A DNA stretch of 64,000 nucleotides from Paenibacillus sp. OK003 (GTDB lineage: Bacteria > Bacillota > Bacilli > Paenibacillales > Paenibacillaceae): contig NZ_FOBD01000006.1 in NCBI RefSeq assembly GCF_900109515.1, positions 298,459 through 362,458 on the forward strand, in the 5' to 3' direction. Every line of letters begins with the position of its first letter. Position 1 is the first letter of the stretch. Below the pieces are notes generated by a model. The model made no database searches and was not told where the DNA came from. It was given only the letters and a program-made list of their open reading frames with translations. This document shows, piece by piece, positions 38,258 to 46,058 of this stretch. The position numbers were made by a program, and so were the translations under genes.

Positions 38258-39655
38258 ATGGTTGCAATCTATTATGTCGTTGCCGTAAATACGCTCTACT
38301 TTTCCATTCTGGCCTTATCATTCCGTAACATTTGGACGATCTTCAGGCGATCGCATTATTCCAAATACAATACGTTGTCAGGCTCGGAGCTGGTACCCTC
38401 GGTTTCCTTGCTGGTGCCCGCATACAACGAGGAACTGACGATTATCGAAAATGTGAACTGCCTGATGACGCTGAATTATCCAACGTATGAAGTCATCGTG
38501 GTGAATGATGGTTCAAGCGATACCACCCTGAAGGTGTTGCTGGAAGAATATCGTCTGAAGCCGGTACCCAACACGATGATTCGGGGCAAGATTTCCTGTC
38601 AGAAAATTCGCGGGATCTACCACAATCCGGAATTCCCCGACCTGTATGTCATTGACAAGGAAAACGGCGGGAAGGCCGATTCCCTCAATGCCGGAATCAA
38701 CCTGTCTCATTATCCGTTGATTTCTTCTATCGATGCCGACTCTTTGCTGGAGAAGGATGCCCTGATTCGCATGGCTCGCATGTATATGGAGAATCCGGAA
38801 GAGACGGTGGCTATTGGCGGGGATGTACGGATAGCCAACGGCTGCAAAATTGAGAATGGGGCAGTGCAGGACGTTTCACTGCCTCGCAAGATTTGGCCGA
38901 TGTTCCAGTCCATCGAGTATCTCAAAGCTTTTCTCGGCGGACGGATCGGTTGGAGTCACATGAATGGTCTGATCATCGTCTCAGGTGCCTTTGGCATGTT
39001 CCGCAAGGATGCGGTTATCGCAGTTGGGGGATACCGGGACGGTTATCCGGGTGAAGACATGAACATTATCATCAAGCTTCACCGTTATATGCTGGAGAAT
39101 AAATTGAAATACCGCGTAGCCTTCTGCCCTGAAGCCGTGTGCTGGACACAGGCGCCGGATTCCTACCGGATCTTGTCCAGTCAGCGCAAGCGCTGGGGAC
39201 GTGGAAATCTGAAGAACATGATTGAGAATCGCGGCATGTTGTTCAACCCGAAATATAAAGTTATGGGCATGCTGACCATGCCGTACAACATCCTCTTTGA
39301 AGCGCTGAATCCGTATTTCCGAATTACCGGACTTCTCGCTCTCACGGGATATGTACTGATGGATATGACCCAGTGGCCGATACTTGTGCTGTTTGGATCG
39401 CTCAACATTGTGAGTGGTTATCTGCTCAGTGTGGGAGCCCTTGTGCTCGAGGAAATTGCATTCAAGCGGTATAACAAGCTATCGGATCTGGTCAAAATGC
39501 TGTTCTACTCCGCTCTGAAATTCGTAGGCTATCATCAGCTCGGCGTGCTGTGGAGATTGCAGGGGCATATCCAGTTCATGCAAAACAACAACTCATGGGG
39601 TACCATGACACGCCAGAGCTGGTCCGAGGAAGAGAAGACAAGCGAGGCGGCCTAA
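38258..39655 (+). CDS. Processive family-2 glycosyltransferase (polysaccharide synthase)
   Basis: This 465-residue membrane enzyme resembles poly-GlcNAc, hyaluronan and cellulose synthases. It has an N-terminal helix, the GT2 fold with VSLLVPAYNEELTI, SSIDADSLL (DxD), TQAPDS (TED-like acid) and the processivity motif QRKRW, then two to four C-terminal membrane helices. The ATG at 38258 lacks a ribosome binding site, while GGAGGAG at 38215-38221 sits properly before an in-frame CTG at 38228 that would add LLRDLLLIYG and overlap the previous gene. The true start may be that CTG. Confidence 0.9.
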   Translation: MVAIYYVVAVNTLYFSILALSFRNIWTIFRRSHYSKYNTLSGSELVPSVSLLVPAYNEELTIIENVNCLMTLNYPTYEVIVVNDGSSDTTLKVLLEEYRLKPVPNTMIRGKISCQKIRGIYHNPEFPDLYVIDKENGGKADSLNAGINLSHYPLISSIDADSLLEKDALIRMARMYMENPEETVAIGGDVRIANGCKIENGAVQDVSLPRKIWPMFQSIEYLKAFLGGRIGWSHMNGLIIVSGAFGMFRKDAVIAVGGYRDGYPGEDMNIIIKLHRYMLENKLKYRVAFCPEAVCWTQAPDSYRILSSQRKRWGRGNLKNMIENRGMLFNPKYKVMGMLTMPYNILFEALNPYFRITGLLALTGYVLMDMTQWPILVLFGSLNIVSGYLLSVGALVLEEIAFKRYNKLSDLVKMLFYSALKFVGYHQLGVLWRLQGHIQFMQNNNSWGTMTRQSWSEEEKTSEAA

Positions 39656-39708
39656 GCACAGCGTAATCAAGGCAATACAGCAGAACAATATAGATGTTCA
39701 ACTAAATA

Positions 39709-39857
39709 TTTACACGAGAACGGAGAGGACAGAAATAACCTGAAGAAGCGAAGCGTTCGCCTTTATCCCCGGATTTCCCCTTGTCAAAAAAGGAATTAAA
39801 AAATCTGGGGATAACAGCGATTGGAAGGTTGTTCTGTCATCGGAGTGTCAGTGTAAA
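39709..39857 (+). repeat. Palindromic interspersed element, copy 2
   Basis: A 149-base element from TTTACAC (39709-39715) to GTGTAAA (39851-39857). Core inverted repeat: TTATCCCCGGATTT (39763-39776) with AAATCTGGGGATAA (39801-39814). It interrupts the polysaccharide operon between the synthase and the regulator gene, and closely matches the reverse complement of copy 1 along its length. Confidence 0.88.
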
Positions 39858-39910
39858 TACCCACTAGTTGGACTTGTATAGATAACCGAGGGAGAAGGGT
39901 GGAAAAGAAC

Positions 39911-40714
39911 ATGCCAAATACGGCGACATTGCAGCGTGAGGCTGCCGTTAATGTGTACCGCAGTGTAGAACAGGGATTGAAAGAAACGGGTGCCGAAACA
40001 TGCGGCTTAATGTTCATCCATTGTGCAGGGCAGTCTCAGCCGGAGCAGCAGGTCAGGACATATCTGGAGCAGACCAGTGAGTCTGCCTTCCAGGTCTGGC
40101 AGGATGGAGCCACACAGGCAATTGCTGTCCTGTTGCCAGGGTTGACGCTGGATGAGGTCCATTATGAGGGGCTTCGCATCAAGCATGAATTGCAGGAGAC
40201 GGTACCTGGTGCCGATCCGCAAATCACGCTGGCAAGTTTCCCGGCAGGTGAACGTCCTTCAAAGGCAACCATTCAACATATGGCTGAGTCCGCCAAGCTG
40301 GTAGACCCGTCGGAGATTCACATCTACACGCTGGACAAAACGGCAGACGAGCCGGAACGAATTTTGATTGTGGATAACGATCCGACGGTACGCGAGTTCC
40401 TGCAATTGCGTCTGAAGATGCAGGGGTATGAAACTTATGAAGCGGTGGATGGACTGGCTGCACTGGAACTGATTGAGAAACTCACGCCTGACCTGGTGCT
40501 GACCGAATTGAACCTGTATGGCATTGATGGCCTGCCGTTCATTCAACATATTCAGAACCTGGATGTGGAGCAGCCGCCCAAAATCGTCGTATTGACGGAA
40601 CAACGTGTGGAACAAACGATCAGCCAATGTTTCCGCAGCGGAGTCGATGATTATATGACCAAACCGTTCTCACCTGTGGAGCTGGATGCCCGAATCAGAC
40701 GTTGCCTGCATTAA
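39911..40714 (+). CDS. Degenerate GGDEF plus pseudo-receiver regulator
   Basis: The 267-residue product joins a divergent GGDEF-like domain (residues about 1-145; IAVLLPGLTLDEVHYEGLRIKHEL follows the place of the GGDEF motif, which reads QDGATQA) to a receiver domain (about 148-267; ILIVDNDPTVREF, VVLTE, YMTKPFSP). In the receiver the phospho-accepting Asp is replaced by Glu (DLVLTELNLYGIDG) and the second acidic residue is Asn. It probably neither makes c-di-GMP nor is phosphorylated normally. It could bind c-di-GMP or mimic a phosphorylated state. The ATG at 39911 is preferred over GTG at 39899. Confidence 0.75.
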   Translation: MPNTATLQREAAVNVYRSVEQGLKETGAETCGLMFIHCAGQSQPEQQVRTYLEQTSESAFQVWQDGATQAIAVLLPGLTLDEVHYEGLRIKHELQETVPGADPQITLASFPAGERPSKATIQHMAESAKLVDPSEIHIYTLDKTADEPERILIVDNDPTVREFLQLRLKMQGYETYEAVDGLAALELIEKLTPDLVLTELNLYGIDGLPFIQHIQNLDVEQPPKIVVLTEQRVEQTISQCFRSGVDDYMTKPFSPVELDARIRRCLH

Positions 40715-40851
40715 ACGCAACCACAAGTAAAGCCAAGAAAAACAGATAGCCTTCATTCATCTTTATCAGACAAATAAGTATATCACAGACAAACATCTAT
40801 CAAATGGATTCGTCAATCAACCAAAAAAATACACTGCCCGGAGGGAATATC

Positions 40852-42219
40852 ATGGAGAATCAACAATTCCACACATTACTGAATGCGATCGAAAATAAAG
40901 AAGCGGTGCTCGGCGTGGTCGGGCTCGGTTACGTAGGATTACCACTTGCGGTGGAAATGGTCAATCAGGGTTTCACGGTAATCGGGATTGATCTGGATGC
41001 ATCCAAAGTGGAGAGCATCTATCAGGGAGATTCCTATATTCACGATATTTCGTCCGAGGAATTGAAAAAAGTGATGCAAAGCGGTCGCTTCCAGCCTACA
41101 ACGGATTACAGCATGCTGCGCGTGATCGACGCGTTGAGCATCTGCGTACCAACACCGCTTAGTGAAAATCAGGACCCGGATACGTCCTATATCGAGACGG
41201 TTGTGGATCAGATTAAACTGCATATGAAACCAGGCATGCTGATTACCTTGGAGAGCACCACTTATCCGGGTACAACCGAAGAGCTGATCCAGGATGAGCT
41301 GGACAAGATCGGACATGAAGCAGGCAAAGACTACTTCCTGTGCTTCTCGCCTGAACGTGTGGACCCGTCCAACGGACGATTCACTACGTTTAATACACCA
41401 AAAGTCATCGGGGGAACAACTGAAGCTTGCCTCAAGCTGGGAACAGCGTTGTACAGCAAATACGTTGAAACAGTTGTACCTGTATCTTCGCCAAAAGTAG
41501 CTGAAATGTCCAAACTGCTGGAAAATACGTTCCGCAGCGTAAACATTGCCTTTGTTAATGAAATGGCCATGATGTGTGACCGTATGGGCATCGATATCTG
41601 GGAAGTTATCGACGCAGCTGCGACGAAGCCGTTTGGCTTCATGCCTTTCTATCCGGGCCCTGGCATCGGTGGTCACTGCATCCCGCTTGATCCGATGTAC
41701 CTGTCCTGGAAGGCCAAAGGATTCCGTTTCTACAGCAAGTTTATTGAGCTGGCGCAATCCACCAATGACAATATGCCATATTATGTACTGAACAAAACAT
41801 CAACCATCCTGAATGAATACGCGAAATCGGTACGTAAATCCAACATTCTGTTGCTTGGTATGTCGTACAAGCCAAATATTGCGGATTTACGTGAATCTCC
41901 AGGACTGGAAATATATGAACAGTTCAAGGAAGGTGGAGCCAATGTCAGCTATTATGATCCACATGCTGAATCGTTCCTGGACAAGCATGGCGAGACGGTA
42001 TATAGCGAAGTATTCAACTTGGAACAGTTCAAGAAGTACGACTGCATCGTGCTGATCACCAACCACAGCGATTTGCCTTACTTTGATATTGCCGAGATGG
42101 GCGTGCCAATTCTGGATACACGTAATGCGTTCAAAACGTATCCACATCCGCACATTTACAAGATTGGTCATTCGGTACAGCACCCTGTGCTTGAGCCAAG
42201 TGAAGCGTTGCTCGTCTGA
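40852..42219 (+). CDS. Nucleotide sugar dehydrogenase (UDP-GlcNAc/UDP-ManNAc type)
   Basis: This NAD-dependent enzyme oxidises a UDP-sugar to the uronic acid. The 455-residue protein has the Rossmann motif GVVGLGYVGLPLAVEM, ESTTYPGTTEEL, and the active-site Cys in GPGIGGHCIPLDP, which is closer to WbpA/WecC-type enzymes than to UDP-glucose dehydrogenases. GGAGGGAAT lies before the ATG at 40852. Supplying an acidic sugar nucleotide beside a processive synthase suggests an acidic exopolysaccharide. Confidence 0.9.
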   Translation: MENQQFHTLLNAIENKEAVLGVVGLGYVGLPLAVEMVNQGFTVIGIDLDASKVESIYQGDSYIHDISSEELKKVMQSGRFQPTTDYSMLRVIDALSICVPTPLSENQDPDTSYIETVVDQIKLHMKPGMLITLESTTYPGTTEELIQDELDKIGHEAGKDYFLCFSPERVDPSNGRFTTFNTPKVIGGTTEACLKLGTALYSKYVETVVPVSSPKVAEMSKLLENTFRSVNIAFVNEMAMMCDRMGIDIWEVIDAAATKPFGFMPFYPGPGIGGHCIPLDPMYLSWKAKGFRFYSKFIELAQSTNDNMPYYVLNKTSTILNEYAKSVRKSNILLLGMSYKPNIADLRESPGLEIYEQFKEGGANVSYYDPHAESFLDKHGETVYSEVFNLEQFKKYDCIVLITNHSDLPYFDIAEMGVPILDTRNAFKTYPHPHIYKIGHSVQHPVLEPSEALLV

Positions 42220-42251
42220 GGAATATAACGAACAAGTGGGGCAAACTGTCG

Positions 42252-43151
42252 GTGAAGGCAAAATGGGCCATCTTGGCCCTGCTGTTCTGCCTGCTTCTTC
42301 TGCCCTGGCTTCTCAAATGGTTTTCACATGAGGAACACAAAGCGACCTGGCTGTGGGACGCTTCCATTATTGCAGAGCAGACGCCTGAAATTATCTCCTT
42401 CTCCAAGGCGCAGGGCGTAGATACCATTTTCCTGCAAATTCAGGATGAGGTACCCGATGCGACATACCGCAAATTCATCGCGGCTGCGCGGCAGGCTGAG
42501 ATCCAAGTACATGCCCTTAACGGTCATGCAGACTGGGCCTATACGGAGAAGCGGGAAGAGGGACTTGCGTTTATAGAAAAAGTACGGGCATATAATGCAG
42601 CTTCGGCCAAAAATGAACGCTTTGAGGGAATTCAGCTGGATGTGGAGCCTTATCAGCTAAAACGCTGGGAGAACGAGCAGAACAGTGTGATTGCGGAGTG
42701 GAGCGACAACATGAAGGCCTGGACCAAAGCTGGTAATGATGCCGGACTCTACATGAGTGCCGCGATTCCTTTCTGGCTGGATGCACGCGAGTCGGCAGAA
42801 GGCGGAGGTACATTCAGCCGCTGGGTGATTGATCACTTTGATGCGGTAGCCATCATGGCTTATCGGGATCGTGGTCAGCAGATGTATGATCTGTCCAAGG
42901 AAGAGCTGAATGAAGCGGATGAGCTTGGCAAGAAGGTATGGGTTGGAGCCGAACTGGCAGACACGCATGAGGGCGATCATCTAACTTTTTTCAGCAAATC
43001 CATCACCAATATGGACGAAGAAATGAAGAAAGTGTTTGATCTCGGCGCTTCTCATTCCTCTTTTGCAGGTGTCGCAGTGCATCATTATGAGGCATGGTAT
43101 GCAAAGGAAAACGGAATTCCGCTGGCTCGAAAGAGCGAGGAGAAGAAGTAG
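42252..43151 (+). CDS. Membrane-anchored TIM-barrel protein, GH18-like
   Basis: The 299-residue product has an N-terminal membrane helix (AILALLFCLLLLPWLLKW) and an extracellular barrel-like domain with FEGIQLDVEPYQL (a DxE motif as in chitinase-type barrels) and DAVAIMAYRDR. The exact family is not recognised. The start is a GTG 33 bases after the dehydrogenase stop, with only a weak ribosome binding site. It closes the operon and is followed by a strong terminator. A hydrolytic or chain-release role is inferred from context. Confidence 0.75.
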   Translation: MKAKWAILALLFCLLLLPWLLKWFSHEEHKATWLWDASIIAEQTPEIISFSKAQGVDTIFLQIQDEVPDATYRKFIAAARQAEIQVHALNGHADWAYTEKREEGLAFIEKVRAYNAASAKNERFEGIQLDVEPYQLKRWENEQNSVIAEWSDNMKAWTKAGNDAGLYMSAAIPFWLDARESAEGGGTFSRWVIDHFDAVAIMAYRDRGQQMYDLSKEELNEADELGKKVWVGAELADTHEGDHLTFFSKSITNMDEEMKKVFDLGASHSSFAGVAVHHYEAWYAKENGIPLARKSEEKK

Positions 43152-43199
43152 CGGGTGCATGTGGTTAACAAAAAGATCGTTGTGAATTGTAAACGGGAA

Positions 43200-43235
43200 A
43201 AGGCAGGTCTCCGTCAAGGAGGCTTGCCTTTTTGC
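43200..43235 (+). terminator. Intrinsic terminator ending the polysaccharide operon
   Basis: AGGCAGGTCTCC and GGAGGCTTGCCT form a 12-bp stem with G-U pairs and loop GTCAA, followed by five T residues. Confidence 0.85.
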
Positions 43236-43282
43236 TTTAGGTGGTTTTAGATAGCTTTCACTAAGGGATATTTGGCGATAAA

Positions 43283-44155
43283 TCAGCTTTTGTTGTTCTC
43301 GGCCGTTCGATATCGGTTGGGTGGCAGACCGACCTGCTTTTTGAATGCTTTGGAGAAAGAAAACAGATCAGGGTAACCCACCGAGTGTGCTACTTCAGTT
43401 AACGTTAACGGGGTCTGAACAAGCAGCCGTTTGGCCTGATTCATTTTGAGACGTTGAATATACTGGACAGGAGACAGGCCGTAGGCTTTGCGGAATTGTT
43501 TGGCAAAATGGGTCCGATCCACACCTGCGTGTGAAGATACACCTTCCACAGTAATGCCGCCGGCAAAGTGAATATCCATGTACTCCTTGCCCTTTTGCAG
43601 CCATGGTGTGGCAGAGTCTGGTTGAAGCACTCGGGTAGCGGGGGACTTGGCAATCCGGTCAAACAATCCGAGAAAACGGGTAAGTCGTCCCAGGTCGCTT
43701 GCGCCTCCCTGAGGTTTGCGAACCTCTTCCATAAAAGCACGCATGCCACTTGCCGTGTCCGGCGTGAGTACACCTGAACGATGCGGTGCGTCCGGGGTAA
43801 GCCCGATCCGTGCCAAAAGTTCAGCTGCATGTGTTCCATCAAAGGCAATGAAAATTTTGTGCAAAGATTCCTTTGGGTCGGACCAGTACTCATGGGTAAC
43901 CTGTGGATACAGGCAGAAAGCATCACGGGCACGCAGGGAATAACGATGTCCGTTCTGTATGAAAGTTCCCTCGCCCTCCAGAACAAAAATTAAATAATGA
44001 AAGGGCGTCGTTCGAGGGCCAATATGATAGTTGCTCTTGGCTATATTACGACCGATTCGAATCGGCCAAGCTCCACCGGCTTTCTCGAACTCAGACGGAG
44101 TAAAAAAAATTATATCCAAAAACTCGTGGTGGTCCTCCTTCATGCTCTCGATCAT
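43283..44155 (-). CDS. AraC family transcriptional regulator
   Basis: This 290-residue regulator has an N-terminal cupin-like sensing domain (YLIFVLEGEGTFIQNGHRY) and a C-terminal double helix-turn-helix (VDRTHFAKQFRKAYGLSPVQYI; LTEVAHSVGYPDLFSFSKAFKKQVGLPP). AAAGAGGTG lies before the ATG whose first base is 44155. It is transcribed away from the monooxygenase/ABC transporter genes that start at 44646 and may control them; the inducer is unknown. Confidence 0.9.
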   Translation of the reverse strand: MIESMKEDHHEFLDIIFFTPSEFEKAGGAWPIRIGRNIAKSNYHIGPRTTPFHYLIFVLEGEGTFIQNGHRYSLRARDAFCLYPQVTHEYWSDPKESLHKIFIAFDGTHAAELLARIGLTPDAPHRSGVLTPDTASGMRAFMEEVRKPQGGASDLGRLTRFLGLFDRIAKSPATRVLQPDSATPWLQKGKEYMDIHFAGGITVEGVSSHAGVDRTHFAKQFRKAYGLSPVQYIQRLKMNQAKRLLVQTPLTLTEVAHSVGYPDLFSFSKAFKKQVGLPPNRYRTAENNKS

Positions 44156-44311
44156 CAGGAACACCTCTTTAATATAAGTATAGTTTGTAATCTCTAAAAG
44201 TTTCTCTTATAACCTATTATACAGGTGGGTTTTGTAAATATTCAAGATCGAGAAGACCTATTCCTGTGAATTCACCACAAAATGACAAAATAAAAAGGCC
44301 GCGAAATGACA

Positions 44312-44340
44312 TTGATCACAGACAAATCAATTGTTATGAT
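44312..44340 (+). promoter_or_regulatory. SigA-type promoter for the monooxygenase gene
   Basis: TTGATC (44312-44317) and TATGAT (44335-44340) are separated by 17 bases, about 300 bases before the coding region at 44646. The repeat element copy 3 would be part of the transcript leader. Confidence 0.65.
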
Positions 44341-44432
44341 GTCCATACCTATTAAACCAAGTTAATTAATCGGCATTTGGAAGTGTACGTACTTATAAAA
44401 TGATTAGAAATTAGGCGCACTTTAAAAATAAG

Positions 44433-44595
44433 GTTTAACGAGTGCGAACGTAGTGAAGGGGACGAAATCGATTCTGAAGAAGCAACGCGTTCACCTTTAT
44501 CTCCGGATTTTCCCCTTTGATAAGGGAATCAAAAAAATCTGGAGATAACAGTGATCGAAAGAACGATTCGTAACCGGAACGGCCAATGTGCACAA
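44433..44595 (+). repeat. Palindromic interspersed element, copy 3 (diverged)
   Basis: The core TTATCTCCGGATTTT...AAATCTGGAGATAACAG aligns with the other copies, as do CTGAAGAAGC and the block before the core, but the TTTACAC/GTGTAAA ends have decayed. The compensated change CCCC to CTCC in one arm and GGGG to GGAG in the other keeps the hairpin paired. Boundaries are approximate. Confidence 0.75.
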
Positions 44596-44645
44596 CACCG
44601 ATCTTATTTTTAACATGACTTTATTTATAGAAGGGATTGACTTGC

Positions 44646-45845
44646 GTGAGCGAACAGGAAGAGATGAAGTTTGGTTGGTTTTTGCCTACAGCAGGAGACG
44701 GAAAATATGTAGGGGTTGCCCCGGAGAGAGAACCGAGCCTGGATTATTTGGTTCAAGTAGCGCAGACAGCGGAGACGGCAGGTTTTGAATTTGTATTGAT
44801 TCCGACAGGGGGAGCCTGTCTGGATGCGTGGGTTGTGGGTTCGGCTGTCATGAGTCACACGAAAACACTGCGTCCGCTTGTGGCCATTCGACCGGGTCTG
44901 GTCACCCCTGTATTGGCGGCGCGTATGGGAGCGGCACTGGATCAACTGTCTGGCGGTCGTGCCATGATCAATGTGGTGACAGGCAGTTCGGTTCGGGATC
45001 TGGAGGAACTGGGAGATCCACTGGCTCATGCCCATGATGAACGTTATGAACGGGCGAGCGAGTACATGGAAGTGATGAAGCGTTCATGGACGCAATCGGC
45101 CGGGCTCAATCTGACCGAGTTTGCTGGAAGTGGTGCCATATCAAATCAGAATGCATCCGAAGACAATTCGGAGTTTAACGGTAAGTATTATAATTTCAAA
45201 GGTCCGGTAGGCATGCCTGAAACGGTGCAAAAGCCGTATCCGCCGTTCTACTTGGGTGGAAGTTCACCGATTGCAAAGCGGGTCGCTGTTGAACACGCAG
45301 ATACATTCCTCATGTGGGGCGAGCCGCATGACTGGATTCAGGAGCAGATCGAAGAAATTGAAGTCATTCGCGAACAGATCAAAGAGGAAACCGGACAAGA
45401 TCGTCAGCTCCGTTACGGCATGCGTGCACAGGTACTCATTCGGGATACGGAAGAAGAAGCATGGGCGGCGGCTTGGGAGATTATTAGCAAAGTACCACCA
45501 GAGGCCATCGAAAAAGCCAAAGCAGCCTTCGCAGAGACGGATGCAACCAACCAACGCAGACAGAATGAGCTGCGGGAACTGTCCGAGAAGCAGCAGTTTG
45601 TCGTAGGTCCCAACCTGTGGACAGGTTTGTCAGTTGTACGTTCCGGCGGAGCGATCCTCATTGTCGGTACAGCAGAACAGGTCGCAGAACGATTGATGGA
45701 ATATGGAGATCTGGGCGTGACGACTTTCATTCTGTCCGGTTATCCGCATCTGGAAGAAGCCGAAATCTTCGGCCGCACGGTTATGCCCATTATTCGTGAG
45801 AAGTGGAAAACAAGACAGGAGAAGCATTCAGTTACTACCAACTAA
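44646..45845 (+). CDS. SsuD-like FMNH2-dependent monooxygenase (LLM class)
   Basis: This 399-residue enzyme resembles alkanesulfonate monooxygenase SsuD: FGWFLPTAGDGKYVG, LVAIRPGLVTPVLAARMGAALDQLSGGRAMINVVTG, PPFYLGGSSPIAKRVA and a C-terminal ILSGYPHLEEAEIFG. SsuD-type enzymes cleave C-S bonds with reduced flavin. No flavin reductase gene is nearby. AGAAGGG at 44628-44634 favours GTG at 44646 over TTG at 44637. It lies between copies 3 and 4 of the repeat. Confidence 0.88.
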   Translation: MSEQEEMKFGWFLPTAGDGKYVGVAPEREPSLDYLVQVAQTAETAGFEFVLIPTGGACLDAWVVGSAVMSHTKTLRPLVAIRPGLVTPVLAARMGAALDQLSGGRAMINVVTGSSVRDLEELGDPLAHAHDERYERASEYMEVMKRSWTQSAGLNLTEFAGSGAISNQNASEDNSEFNGKYYNFKGPVGMPETVQKPYPPFYLGGSSPIAKRVAVEHADTFLMWGEPHDWIQEQIEEIEVIREQIKEETGQDRQLRYGMRAQVLIRDTEEEAWAAAWEIISKVPPEAIEKAKAAFAETDATNQRRQNELRELSEKQQFVVGPNLWTGLSVVRSGGAILIVGTAEQVAERLMEYGDLGVTTFILSGYPHLEEAEIFGRTVMPIIREKWKTRQEKHSVTTN

Positions 45846-45861
45846 GTGAGTTAACCCTTTT

Positions 45862-46011
45862 TTTACACTTTAACGGAGAGAGCAGAGCCGATCTGAAGAA
45901 GCGAAGCGCTCGCCTTTATCACCGGATTTTCCCATTGAAAGGAATAATTCAAAAAATCCGGGGATAACAGCGATCGGAAGATGGTACTGCACTCGGAGTG
46001 CCCAGTGTAAA
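45862..46011 (+). repeat. Palindromic interspersed element, copy 4
   Basis: A 150-base element from TTTACAC (45862-45868) to GTGTAAA (46005-46011), with core TTATCACCGGATTTT ... AAAATCCGGGGATAA and the shared CTGAAGAAGCGAAGCG and AACAGCGATCGGAAG blocks. It lies between the monooxygenase and the binding-protein gene. Confidence 0.87.
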
Positions 46012-46058
46012 AACATTCATGCAACTCACATTAATCATCCTTCAGGAGGTCTTCTTTC

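Larger units (their letters stand above)
44165..44636. other. Divergent spacer between araC-type gene and monooxygenase gene
   Basis: No gene is seen. It holds a good promoter at 44312-44340 and repeat element copy 3. The stretch between the promoter and the repeat is AT-rich and may hold operators. Confidence 0.5.

Noticed and set aside
40939..41757. 272-codon antisense frame opposite the sugar dehydrogenase gene
   Set aside because: The + strand gene has all catalytic motifs; the antisense product has none.
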